64,000 bases of DNA from Stichopus chloronotus (GCA_021234535.1 CM037839.1:24601196-24665195), one strand, 5' to 3'; counted from the stretch's first letter, positions 22,600-34,368 are shown. Numbers and translations: made by a program. Notes: generated by a model not told the origin, from the sequence alone.

Positions 22600-24340
22600 T
22601 GAGAGAAAATAAGGAAATGAAATTTCATTTTTCCCTGTCCCACACCCGAAAGAGACAGGAAAATGAAAAAAAAAATTTGTTCAGTATTAATATTCATGCC
22701 ATTTAATTCAGGTCTCAGCACCCCCGCTCCCCGCCGGCCCCTTCAACCTCCTCTTGTTCAAAGGATACTAATCACATAAATTTCAAGCCATGCCGAAACG
22801 CCTGTTTTCTTTGTACATTTAAAATATTTTTAAAATGAGGGGTGGCACATATTCATTATTGCTCATTTAATTTTCAGCATGCACACCGAAACTCCGTTCC
22901 TGTTCATAGTCGGAAGCAGTGTTGTTCGTTCGTTCTATGATTGATAGGTAACACAGCTAAATTTGTTTGTAGGGCTAAGGTTCGTGGTCGTCTGTTGTGT
23001 TGATTCCAAGATACGGTAATTACATTTTCTAATTTACAAATACCATGTTACTCTTAGTATTCAACAAATATAATACGATTTTATCTGTTTTCTGTGCGTT
23101 TTCCCCCAGAGAAGTCGCTTACCGTGTCTCTTAGATGATTTGTTTATATGATTTGAAAGATCTATACCACGTGTCAATTTGTTGCTGATACGCGTATTAA
23201 TTGCATGACGCTACTAAGGGGTGAACTTACTTCGAGACCTAGACGGCCTGCACTATAAGCTTAAGTCCCCCTCGACACAGGGTCGTAGCTATCAAGGGTC
23301 ATATCTTTAGGGTCGGAAAGAGTACTGTAACTGCATGTAACTTACCTTGAAAATAGGGATCTTATTTCTGCAATTTCTAAATTAATAGGAAAAACAAAAT
23401 TCTATGGAAAAAAGGAATAATTTGGATTGTTCGTATCTATAATATTTATGCTATCGTAATTTATAGAAAAGTTGATTCAACATCATTTACTTTCAAATGA
23501 TAACATTTCTTTTTCTACTATCTTACCCCGTTCTCCACGGCCCTGCTTTCACACTTGCCAAGTTGTGTGTTGCCAATTGGCATATACTCTTAAGAGTGTC
23601 AAAGTAACTGTCCCTTCAATGCTTGAACTTAACTGAACAGAATTATACACACACGTCATTACAAAATGTGGTCTCAATTAATGCCACACTGTAGAGAATC
23701 ATATACATATAGGACGGCGAAACATTAAAAAGAGGGGAACAAAAAAAAATAAACAAGAGTGCAAAGGCACTTTTTTTTTTTTTGGGGGGGGGGGGATTAA
23801 CCAGGCCCTTATGATGTAGATGTTGATTCCCATTTAGTTAAAGTACAGTAGTATTGCGTGTGTACCTTCTGTGCAGAAACAATGACAACAACAACTTGCA
23901 TATACCTGTTTATATACACTGAGTCTGTATTCAGCACAACCTGTGCTGCTACACTTGCCTTCATGTGTTTTCACTAAAAGGTCAATGACTTGACTTAGGA
24001 GCATCATGGGAGGCTAGTATGATTGGATTTTTGGTTTATCTTAACAAGAACTATCGATACAGCACAGAAAAGTCCCAAAGGCCAAATGAGGTCAAAAGGG
24101 GACAACTGAGGGTCATCATATGCATTTCACATTGACGAACAACATTTTCCATTACATCGGACCACCCACTACCAATTGTTTTGTTGGAGAGATATCAACA
24201 AAACATCACTTTCCGACCTTTTGACCCTTTCATATTAATGAGATTAATGTTACTGTAATTTCTCCACCTACCAATCTATCTTATCCTACAATTATGTCAC
24301 CATTTGAACAATGGACACCAAGTTACACCACCTCAAAAAG
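22600..24340. other. No gene seen
   Basis: Spacer with a T-run then G-run block at 23771-23795 and no supported exon. Weak family A-like sequence (CCAAATGAGGTCAAAAGG) begins near 24080. Confidence 0.4.
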
Positions 24341-24349
24341 ATTCACATT

Positions 24350-24584
24350 TTTGTCTGTGGTGATCCCAAATGACCTTTAACCTCCACAAAAACAAAAGGG
24401 CACATCTTATCAATATCATACGCGTATACACCAACTTTGAAAAACATTCACCACTCTCGGTTATTGAGTTATCGCGTAACATACCTCGCATTCTTATCCC
24501 TCACTCACACACACACACGCACGCATACGCACATACACCGAATCACCATCGCAAAGATTCCCTGCCCGCCTTCGGCAAGGAATC
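24350..24584 (+). repeat. Family A repeat, right end with hairpin
   Basis: A DR1-like AAATGACCTTTAACCTCCAC near 24368 is followed by a monomer body, a CA/CG-rich run (24507-24540) and the hairpin GATTCCCTGCC..GGCAAGGAATC at 24556-24584. AAAAATGA follows the hairpin, as at 50430. Confidence 0.75.
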
Positions 24585-24641
24585 AAAAATGACGTGAGTT
24601 CATGATACGTCAAGAAGCTACATTAAAGCAGGAAGCACACT

Positions 24642-24832
24642 GGCCAACCACCTATCCGACCATCAACCACTGTCCAACCACCTGTCCGACCATCAACCAC
24701 TGTCCAATCACCTGTCCGACCATCAACCACTGTCCAACCACCTGTCCGACCATCAACCACTGTCCAACCACCTGTCCGACCATCAACCACTGTCCAACCA
24801 CCTGTCCGACCATCAACCACTGTCCAATCACC
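24642..24832. repeat. 30-bp minisatellite, about 6.4 copies
   Basis: Exact 30-base periodicity, seen as two identical units per 60 bases from 24661. The units are nearly identical; the only change seen is C/T in CCAACCACC/CCAATCACC, plus one A/G in the first partial copy. Because 30 is a multiple of three, every frame is open and both strands give 75-90-residue repeat ORFs (TINHCPTTCP or a Trp/Val/Gly-rich reverse). These are probably not genes. Confidence 0.95.
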
Positions 24833-25409
24833 GATTTCAGCCGACGAGACCAAAGGTTCACGAGACCGACGTGAAACACCCGCGCTCGAAACTATAATGA
24901 ATCGTGGAGAGCCGTTTAGGCCAAACCACAGATGAAGTATCCCAGGTAGGGGTTAAGCATCTTCCTGGAGACCATTATATGACTTGTTACCTAACATTAT
25001 TGAAAACACCGTATGCACGGATGCTCAGTGATGATCGAGAAAACTGAAAAAAAAAAAAGAGAAAAAGATAACAGCGTGTATTTTCAGCTGAAAATGCATA
25101 AGATCGAGCATTTAACATTGCAAAATTTGTCCCGTGTAGAGGGGAAGGTAAAAAGTCCGGCACTTTATTATTACTTTACGTAGATCCAGTCGGTAACGGC
25201 GTTTTTCTTCATTCTTCTTTTAAACAGTTAAAAGTTAATTAGGCTTTATCGGACATTTTGCAATTGCCATAAATTGTTAAAGTTACCTTGTGAAGACAAG
25301 GCTCCTTTGCTATCAAACTGTAGATACCTTCTTTTATATATAAATACATAACAAAAAATTCGTACTACGAAAGCATATTAATGCCATCTATATAGGCCTA
25401 AATAGGTTC

Positions 25410-25700
25410 AACCTGCAATAACAGATTAACAGTATGTAAATACAGATTATTAATCTGTAATTACAGATTAATAATCTCTTAATACAGATTATTGATCTGT
25501 AATTACAGATAAAAATATTTATACAGATGGCACTACCATGCTTTTGCAAGTAATCTGTAAATACAGATTACTAATCTGTAATAACATTATTATTCTGTTT
25601 TTACAGATTAATAATCTGTAATAACAGATTATTAATCTGTAGTAAGAGATTAATAAGCTGTTATTTACAGATTAATGACTTACATATTAATGATCTGCAA
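25410..25700. repeat. Palindromic TAATCTGT/ACAGATTA array
   Basis: About 14 half-units ACAGATTA or TAATCTGT alternate in orientation, separated by A/T spacers. They form many small palindromes such as CAGATTATTAATCTG. A non-repeat patch (25527-25555) splits the array. AGATTA resembles a K50-homeodomain (Otx/Bicoid-type) core, but the strict palindromy fits a foldback repeat equally well. Confidence 0.85.
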
Positions 25701-26585
25701 GTAAAGGGGGTCACTTTGCGAATCAGTTACACCTTCCAGATTTGTAAAGTTTCCTTCACACACTAATGATGCATGACCTTGGATCCGTTGGAACACTGTC
25801 AGTAACTTTCAGCATTATGCAAGGTTCCCCCAAAAAGGAGATACATTTTGAAAATTTCACAAATTTCTCCATAGTGACATTCGACTTCGTAATGTTAACA
25901 ATTATTCTCATGTCCAAGGATCATTGTGTCCAAGTTTCAGCAAACTTTATTGAAAAAATGAGCGTTCTCGAACGATTTTAGACAGACATGGATGTATTAA
26001 TGGATGGATCAATGGATGGATAGATTGTTGTTCACTGGTTGGTCCAGTCGTATCACAATCGTTACTAGTTGTAAGAAACAAGAACAATTGCACATAGTGC
26101 AGAATAGTGCAAAGTGCGAAAACATTGACAATACATTTTCACCTCTACTGGGCTGAGCTAAACATAATAGTCACTACAATTCGGCCTAGGCTCAGTTCTA
26201 GGCTCAGTTCTAATAAAAATTTCCACTTACTTAGCGCAAGACAGCTGTAACATTAATACTGAAAACATTTGACTTACTTTCTGTCAACTTTCCCAGTTGT
26301 AGATCTGACTCATTTAATGGGAAGGACTTTGACATTCATATCTTAAGTTACCTTTGCATGGTGTGGGTATGAAGCCCAGATAGGCTCTAATGCTCAGGTT
26401 GGTGTAAGAAGTCTTTGTGTCCAGCTGATAGTGGCAACATTCAATTTTTCACTTCCATGCATGATGAAGGCAAACCTTAAGTCTTAACCAATGTTAATTG
26501 TGTGCCCATTTAAAAATTAGAGACATACAATTGCATTGACTAAAACATAGGTTTGAATACTGAAGTTGCATTCGGTAAGTTCGAT

Positions 26586-26807
26586 TCAACTCCTTTGATG
26601 GTGATGGCTTGCCCTAGACAGGCTCTTCTGCAAAATTCCATTCTGAGCCATTTTCATGAACGGATAAGACATACATTTTTTATTCAAGTATTGGTAAGAC
26701 TCGATCGCACTCCGTAACGTCGTCTTCTTCCACATAACCTGTGGCCACATTCTGTAGTAAGGATCAACTGGACCAAATAGTTCACTGCCTTGTGGGTGTT
26801 TTCCCAT
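26586..26807 (-). CDS. Possible 73-aa protein gene, unrecognised
   Basis: An ATG at 26807 in good context (GAAGATGG) opens 73 codons of varied composition rich in aromatics and Lys/Arg: ELFGPVDPYYRMWPQ, RSAIESYQYLNKK, ending ASHHHQRS then a stop. GATATATAG lies about 45 bases upstream on the same strand and could be a TATA box. TTTCAACTGAAG just before the ATG could instead be a splice acceptor, making this a terminal exon. No signal peptide, transmembrane segment or known domain is seen. The composition is more protein-like than nearby frames, but coding status is unproved. Confidence 0.35.
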   Translation of the reverse strand: MGKHPQGSELFGPVDPYYRMWPQVMWKKTTLRSAIESYQYLNKKCMSYPFMKMAQNGILQKSLSRASHHHQRS

Positions 26808-26911
26808 CTTCAGTTGAAAAATCCGGACCGGTAAAATTCAAACTCTATATATCTAGAAATGAAAACTATTAAATGCTCTAAATTCGAAAATTGTACATGA
26901 ACTTGAAAGAA

Positions 26912-27010
26912 AACAAGAAAGTCAAATGACTTTGTGATTCCTTGCCGATATCTCATTTTTCATCCACACACAATCACTTACAAACAAAAGTGACCCAGTG
27001 AAGAAGGGAA
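26912..27010 (+). repeat. Family A repeat, left-end hairpin
   Basis: AAAGTC-AAAT-GACTTT followed by GTGATTCCTTGCC. Compared with 17210 and 39696, the stem has changed on both sides (C:G to T:A) and stays paired. The monomer body after it is not recognisable. Confidence 0.6.
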
Positions 27011-27689
27011 GGGATCATATCAAATAATGAAAAAACAAAATGCAAGAATGACAGCCACATTCTGTATCACTAATGGGTTCGATTTTACCAAGTGCTCATA
27101 TGAACGAGTAACGGCATCCACTCAGCATTGATGACAATTGTGGTCATGCCGTCATGAAGGAGGTAATTCACAGTTGACAGAAAGTTCGTGACACCATATT
27201 GTAGTTACAAACCTGAGATTGTGGAAGTCAACAAAGGCAATCTGGAACAGTCTTGCCTCCCATGGGGAGTTAACTAAGACTACAACGACAAAGTACTTTG
27301 TAAATCTTGACGGGGAGTTACTAGCAACAGGGATATTCTATGAAGTCTTAGAAAAAGTGAAAAGAGCTATATTAAGTGGTAGTTTGGCATAGAAAATGGA
27401 CTTCAAATGTTCCACAAATTGAAAGAGAATGAGGCCTAAGTCTATCTAGCAGTGACCTCTGCTATGAAACAGATCTACATTTTGGCAAATTTCGATTGGA
27501 AATAAATTCATATGCTCACATTCAGGACATGTAATACTCTCGAAGTAGCACATGTTGGGCTTCTGAACCCAGGACAGATCTTTGGAATGATAGAATTTAT
27601 CATATTCATTTCATGTCACGTTGAAGTGATGTATGTATCAATTCAAAAGACAGACATCAGCTGCTCATCAAGTGCTAACAATGTTGACC

Positions 27690-28740
27690 CTTTGGAGTTC
27701 TACCTGAATTCAGTTGCTGAGATATCTTCCTTCATATGTTTTTATACTTTAAGCTCTGTAGACCTCGACCTTCACAAAAGATGACAGACATTATCTACTC
27801 ACTAGGTGCTACCAATGGTAAGTGTTTGAAGTTCCAGCAACATTTAGTTGCTGAGATATCTCCTGTAATATCTTTTCTTACTTTAAGCTCTGTAGACCTC
27901 GAATGACCTTTGACCTCCATGAAAATAATAGGCATCATGTACTCACAGTGAACTACCAACACACCAACTTTGAAGTTCAAGCACCGTAAAGTTTCCCTTC
28001 TCGATATACGGTGTTCACAACGTTTTCACACTATGTCTTCTATTGACGTAACATGACCGTTGACCTTCACAAAAGATGACAGACATTATCTACTCATTAG
28101 GTGCTACCAATGGTAAGTGTTTGAAGTTCCAGCAACATTTAGTTGCTGAGATATCTCCTGTAATATCTTTTCTTACTTTAAGCTCTGGAGACCTCGAATG
28201 ACCTTTGACCTCCATGAAAATAATAGGCATCATGTACTCACAGTGAACTACCAACACACCAACTTTGATCGAATGACCTTTGACAGCCATGAAAAACAAT
28301 AGGGGTCATCTACTTACCATGGACTACCAAGACACCAAGTTTGATAGTCGAACACCTTTCCTTTCTTGAGATACTGTGTTTACAAGGTTTTCAAATAATG
28401 TCTTTCAACAATGTCCTCTATTGACCTCACATGACCTTTGACCTCCACAAAAAAAGGAAGACATCATCTTCTCATCAGTTGCTACCATTATGGTAAGAGT
28501 TTGAAAGTTCCAACAACATTCGGTTGCTGCGATATCTATCTTGATAGGTTTTCGTACTCTGAGCGCTGGTGATCTCAAATGACCTCTGACGTCCATAAAA
28601 AAAAAAACAATAGCGATCACCTACTAACAATGGACTACCAACATACCAACTTTGAAGTTGGAGCACCGTTCCCTTCTTGAAATATCGTGTTTACAAGCCA
28701 AGGCGTCACATACCCGCACACACACGCTCACACCATGACC
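27690..28740 (+). repeat. Family A repeat array with a 295-bp tandem duplication
   Basis: Perfect TGACCTTTGACCT sites occur at 27904, 28199 and 28432, and degenerate ones near 28266 and 28579. A block of about 190 bases starting ATGACAGACATTATCTACTC at 27781 is repeated nearly unchanged at 28076, showing a recent duplication. The array ends in a CA run (28710-28730) and TTACCTTGCAAGAAATC, a decayed right hairpin. Short frames on both strands are shadows of the array. Confidence 0.85.
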
Positions 28741-29335
28741 ACGTGGCCCATTACCTTGCAAGAAATCACTAGAGAAGGCAACAAATTTGCGATCAATTCA
28801 GGTCGAGTATTCAGATCTATAAGTAGACATCTGCCCATTGAATATGCACATTAACAAAAGTATGTGCATTTGCTTATTGAATGCACAGATGTTTTCTTTC
28901 TATGACTTATGACTGAAAAAATGATATAGAAAACCATACAACACTTTGGCCAAATAGTCTATGCAACCTATAAAAGATTCCATTAAACATCTGTAAGGGG
29001 CATCCCGAAAGTTAGTAGGGAGTTCTTATTATCCTTGCAGTAAAGATATGGTAACAAACATGAATCACCATCAGGCAAGAATGTAATTGAGAAATAATTT
29101 CTGTAAAAGTTTGACCTGTTAAAATATTTATTTATATATAGATGCTCCCTCATAATTATCCTTCTTATAATATTTTCTTAATTTTAGCGATACCTTGAAA
29201 TTTGCAACCCAAAATGACCTTTAAGTTCAACAAAAATGATAGGGATGAGCTAGTGAATATTGAATTCACTTGCTGAGATCACCACCAAAGACAATAGGAA
29301 GCTTCTGCTCAGCAAGGGGCAATGGTTTTGTTTAA

Positions 29336-29641
29336 TCACTCCCTGTTTTTCAAAAGTTCCAACAACATCTGATTTTTTTGCAGCAGTTACTGTTGCAACA
29401 AATTCCACCTCTTCGCTCTGTCCATTTCATCTTGTCTCCTTCTTTCTTCATCGTGTCTCCATCTCTCTTCTTCTCGTTCCTCCCTTTCAAATCGTCTTAG
29501 ATCATCTTGTTTTTTCCTCTTGGCCTCTTCTCTTTTTAGCTGAAACTCACGTTGTCTCATTTCTCTGTCCATCTCTAGCTTCATCAGAAGAAACTCATTT
29601 TGCACTGCTTCCTGTGTATGTCCTCGTTTTAGATGAGCCAT
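29336..29641 (-). pseudogene. C-terminal coiled coil of a broken Myb/SANT-like protein
   Basis: The minus-strand frame reads MAHLKRGHTQEAVQNEF, then a long Arg/Glu/Lys helix (MDREMRQREFQLKREEAKRK and following), then RWNLLQQ, an in-frame stop, and LLQKNQMLLELLKN. A charged helix followed by LLQ..QMLLELLK is the usual C-terminus of transposon-associated Myb/SANT-like proteins. The matching N-terminal fragment lies 840 bases upstream on the same strand. The internal stop and gap argue for a pseudogene; a very short intron over the stop is the alternative. Confidence 0.5.
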
Positions 29642-30476
29642 CTTTCTTCACGTTTATTTCTACATTGAAAAAAATTACGAACAAGTACGATGCATTACAT
29701 TAATACTCAGTGAAAATATATATCTTTCGCTTGACTGCTACCTGTTATGTCTTAAAAATTTGGCATTTTTAGTTTCAATAAAATTGTAACCTTTGTAATC
29801 ACTCGGCGGTGTATGTGCATGAGTGTATGTGTGTGCATATGTGTGTTGGTGCTTCCTACCTTGTGAACACAATATCTCAGGAAAGGAAGCTTGGACAAAT
29901 CTCATATCTGGTTTGTAGGTGCACCACATTGAGTACAAGAAACCTATTCTTTTTGGAGGTCATTTGGGCGTGGTCAACAGGCGTCAAATTGTGGAAATGA
30001 ATACACGTGTGATCTCTACTACATCAAAACCATCTAAAGTGCTTTTTCTTAAAAAAAATAAAAAAATTCAAAGATGACGATATGTTTCATCATGCAGAAG
30101 AGAGTCTGGTAAATTTGAGAGAGGCTAATTACCTGATGTATTTTTTTTTTACAGTGTAGGCATATGCAGATGAAAGTGTAGTATTTTGGCTAAGATAACA
30201 CATAGCAGCCGATCTCATGTTCTTCTGATGATATATAGATGGTGTGAAGGCCCCCTCTCCCCTCAAACTAACGTGATTCCCTTATCCTTAATACCGTGGC
30301 CATGCATGATGAACGGCACTTCAGTTCACTTTAAAGTAAGATATTCGGAAAGGAGAGTATGGCTGAATTACATTGCGATATACCACCCCCCCCCCCCAAA
30401 AAAAAAAAAAAAACTCTTTTACTTGTAGCATGATTCACCAGGAAACGTCATAATGTAGGTATGTGATCAGAGGAAT

Positions 30477-30656
30477 TTACATGAAGTACCTTGTGCTTAT
30501 TTCAGCCCTTCTTCGCATTTCTGCAACATCTTGTTCCTTCTTTAGCTCCGTCTCATTCGTTTCTGTCTGCTGCCCCCTTTTTTGTGACTGGACGGGATTT
30601 ATCAGATCTACGTCTTCCCTGCAAAATGTAATATTCATCTCATCTGTCCAAACTCT
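30477..30656 (-). pseudogene. Myb/SANT-like DNA-binding domain fragment
   Basis: The minus-strand frame reads VWTDEMNITFCRED, then INPVQSQKRGQQ, then QDVAEMRRRAEIS and stops. W-T-x-x-M-x-x-x-FCRE-(x)n-NP-x-Q-x-K is the start of the Myb/SANT-like domain found in large transposon-associated families of cnidarians and invertebrate deuterostomes. The rest of the domain is deleted and the frame jumps to the AEMRRRA linker. Together with 29336-29641 it is probably one decayed gene. An acceptor-like TTCTTCTAATAG precedes it. Confidence 0.5.
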
Positions 30657-31099
30657 GGAACTATTAGAAGAAAATTAATTAAAAGAAAACTATTAGAAAC
30701 TATTAGAAAAAAAAGAAAATAGAAAGGGATTAAATTAATTAAAAGGTGTTCCAAGGCAAGTTTTTTGAAAGCAACACAGCAATACACAAACTTACATAAG
30801 GATTGCGATGCAATTTTGTTTGAACGAAAATGTTTGTTTGTGCTTAAAGTGAAAGTTATTGCAATCAAGTTACATGGAGCACGTTACACACGTCCTCAAA
30901 ATGAGGCCAAAAGAAACGTGTTAGACGTGATTGGGTGATTGATAAGGGGCAGCTTATCTAGTGCAGAGATTGTCTCCTCGTAGCAAATTCCATTCTGAGA
31001 GGTCAGATATCATAACATATTCCCTCATTATTGTTATCATATTTGTGTGATTCCAGCACGTAATTCAAAGGTTCCATTCACTGATCCATTTACGTTTCT

Positions 31100-31270
31100 T
31101 TTGTAATTCTAAAAATATTAATTACATCTTTGATGATGGAGGTTTTGCAAGGCTGTGTTGGCCGAGGAATCGGCACTGGCAGTGCTCCCAGGGCATTGCA
31201 CAACTGCTGGGGTGCCGGTACACGCCCACTGTTGCTGTGCTAATAAAGAGTATAAGTTATCACAAAAATG
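31100..31270. other. Unexplained GC-richer island in AT-rich DNA
   Basis: About 110 bases (31140-31250) are clearly GC-richer than their surroundings and open in more than one frame (for example GCVGRGIGTGSAPRALHNC on plus). An AATAAA follows on plus near 31243. It could be a terminal exon or a piece of a mobile element. I cannot decide strand or product. Confidence 0.25.
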
Positions 31271-31299
31271 TCAACAGTATGCGTCGGCAAACCCAATCC

Positions 31300-33370
31300 G
31301 AAATACTTTGATCTGGGAATAATTTAGGTACAATTATGGAATCAAGGCAGCAATTCAGAATCTTCTCTCATATTGAGCATCGACTCTGCCAATTAATATT
31401 GTCACTTTGCATCCAAGAATCAATAAAATTAATTTAACCTAAACTGTGCAAATAAAGTGAGGATAATAATGCATGATCAGGGGTTAATACAAGCGATACA
31501 TGGCAGGGGTGCAGAGTGAGGTCATCCAACAATAACATTTTAACTCCCAGCATTGATTAACCTTTCACATTCGCACACAGTGTGGACTCGGAGGATGAAA
31601 ATTTGTTTGGAGTAATATTATCCAATTTGACATTTTACCAATCCAGCAAAATGTTTCATGGAAATTTTGAGGAAAAATGAAAGATGAGAAAAACATGGAA
31701 TGCAATGAATGTGAGAGATAGCCTAAAACACGAAATGTGAAACCACGTATCAGACACAACCAGAAGTCAACATGATAGTCCATAAAACAAGATCAAATAA
31801 TCATTTTAATATCTTTCCCATATTTTTTTATACATGCAACCATCAGGATTTGGGGAGAACTGGTATTTATTTGAGCACGACTGGGGGGGGGGGGGGGGCG
31901 GCAACAGCCTAAACTATAGCCTAACGTTAGGCTATTTTAAAAAGGAAGTTAACAACTTTCACATACTATAACAAGTTTAAGGGTAAAGGAGGGCAAAGCC
32001 CCATAAGATGCCCATAACTTTATTAGATTCATGTGGAGTTTGAATGTCTCTAAGCTAGACTGTAAAGTTTTATAGGCCTGTATCAGACCTGTCAAGACCT
32101 GTCTGGTTTTACCTGGAGACTCCCGGCTTTTATACAGATCTCTACAGGTTTCCTACTCTCATCTCTCTGTTTTTCCACTTGCGACATTCCTGACAATAGC
32201 CAAAACAGTTAGCACAAGCCTTACTTTTTGAGCAATTGGCCACAGACTAACATATAGTGCATTGAAAAAAAAATCAGATTTTTGTCTACAAAATTTTTAG
32301 CTGTTATACGATAGATAAGTATAACACACCAACAGCAGGTTGCTTTGTAAATAATGCGTTAGTTTATGACGGGCTGTGCATACAGAAGGGCGTATTAATA
32401 AGGTAGCCATCGACTGCGCGGGCCAGTCGAACGTGCCTCTAGCCTAACATTCACACATTACAACTTTTGAAAGCTTAGTTTATGGCAGATTGAAATAGTC
32501 AAGCACGCCACCATATTGTTGTCATTTTTGACACTAAATCAACGAACGGCAGGTGCACTCGACGGGCACTTTGGGGGAAAGTTAAGTTTGTTTGGGTTGT
32601 CGTAAATAAGGTGGAATAATTTCACCTTTGGTGACAATTTTTTGTTGCAATGAATACATATTCATTTGAGACGATACTGATTTATAAGAAAACGTTCCAC
32701 GCTTTGTAGGTTTAACTGCCACAAAATTGGAATGATAAATTTCCTTAACAGCGCTGGTGTTCGACGGTCACCCCCATTATACATGCACCTGCAATGTACG
32801 TGAAAATAGCCCTTCATGGGCAACCTGTGCTGTGGATGCTGTGGGTGATTATTCTCTTCGTGACCCTTTTTTTTTTTTTTTTTTGAAAGTTACTTTTGTT
32901 TTTACTAATCTCCCGATTTTTGGGCTCTGGAAAATTTAAATCTCCCTATTTGTCTGTGAGACAGTTTGGAGGGTCTAATGTATATTACACATGCTACCAA
33001 GTGTTAGGCATAACGTTAGGCCTAATCAGGGAGTAAGGCCTAACGTTAATCAGTAACACTGAACACCCTTTTGAGTAAGATTGTGACTGGCCCTCGACTG
33101 AAAGGTGAAATGAAACAAATTATTTTGGGAAAACCCACTCCGTGGTAAAATACGACTTTCGTGCCAATGACAATGTTCCTTTTGTTGTTTATTAGGCCCT
33201 TTCTATTTATTGATATTTGCAGACGCGGATACTGAAAACTAGGCCAAGGCAGTTAGGCCTAACAAGGGTGTTGAGGTTGTGTTCGCTTGATCCATCTTCA
33301 GAAAATTGTGAGATCACACGTATACTGTACAGTGCTGTGCTGCTAACTGAGACATTTCATCACTTGTAGC
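31300..33370. other. No gene seen; TAGGCCTA/AACGTTAG-rich stretch
   Basis: No supported exon. The stretch has the palindrome CTAACGTTAG near 31920, similar AACGTTAGGC strings near 33010 and 33045, two TAGGCCTA octamers (33017, 33254), a G run near 31885 and a T run near 32866. Confidence 0.4.
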
Positions 33371-33394
33371 AGAGAAACTGTCCAGTGATCTGCG

Positions 33395-34368
33395 CATAAA
33401 ATGAACCAAAGGGCCGACATGGGATCCTGGACCCAAAAATCCTGAACATCTAAAAGGAACCACTTAGTGTATCAATATGACAAACCATCGACATTGTACA
33501 ATAGAAGGTAGAGAGGTAGGGTAGGGAGGTAGAGCATTTTGCAGAATTTCATAAAATGGGCCAAAGGGACCACATGGGACATTGTACCGAACATTCCTGA
33601 ACAACCTGAGGGCATCACTAATAGAGTATCATTATGAAAAACCATCAACATTCTATGAGGGAATCTGTAGGAGGAGAAGCATCTTGCAGAATTTCACAAA
33701 ATGAGCCAAAGGGCCCACATGGGACCTTGGACGCAAAATTCCTGAACACCCTGATGGTACCACCGTTGGAGTATCAGTGACAAACCATCAACATGGTGCA
33801 AGAAAATCGTGTAGAAGGAGAAGCGTTTTGCAGAATTTCATAAAATGGGTCGATGGGCCCATATGGGAGCTTGGACCTAAAATTCCTGGACACCCTGAAG
33901 GCACCACTGATGGAGTATCATTATGACAAACCATCAACCTTGTACACGGGAATCTGTAGGAGGAGGAGAATTTTGCAGAATTTCATAAAATGGGCCAAAG
34001 GGCCGACATGGGACCCTAGGCCCAAACTTCCTGAACACTTCACATGGTCCACCACAGAAGAAACATCGGGGGTAAGTTTCAAACAAATCCATGAAAGCAT
34101 GTAGGAGATGGAATATTTTACAGAATTTCATAAAATGGGCCAAAAGGCCCACAGGGGACCTTGAACCCCACGTTCCTGAATATCCCAAATGGTACACCAC
34201 CTAAGGAATATTGTGTGTAAGTTACAAATAAAAAAATACATCAAAGGAGGAGAAAAAGTAGAAGTAGGAGGGGATGCATTTTGAACAATTGTGGACAGAT
34301 GGATAGACAGAAGGATAGGAGTGACACCTCATGATCGCATAAGCTCACACCAGCATGCTGGTGTGAGC
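33395..34368 (+). repeat. Family B array: six ~145-bp monomers plus terminal palindrome
   Basis: The block TTTTGCAGAATTTCATAAAA then GGGCCAAAGGGCCCACATGG-like sequence recurs near 33541, 33688, 33832, 33974 and 34121, a spacing of 142-147 bp. A first partial unit starts near 33397. Each monomer continues with TTGGACCCAAAATTCCTGAA and GACAAACCATCAACATT-like blocks. The array runs into GATGGATAGACAGAAGG and ends in the perfect 26-bp palindrome at 34343-34368. Reading frames are repeat by-products. Confidence 0.9.
34343..34368. repeat. Perfect 26-bp palindrome closing the family B array
   Basis: GCTCACACCAGCA is followed directly by its exact reverse complement, with no loop. It sits where family A repeats carry their right hairpin, so it is probably the functional end of the element. 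Confidence 0.9.

Noticed and set aside
24602..24879. Repeat-encoded frames on both strands (TINHCPTTCP and reverse)
   Set aside because: A 30-base minisatellite is open in every frame; no start context, promoter or splice site supports a protein.
33395..34368. CRISPR-like regularity of the family B array
   Set aside because: Monomers are ~145 bp and similar over their whole length with no unique spacers, and the window is clearly eukaryotic.
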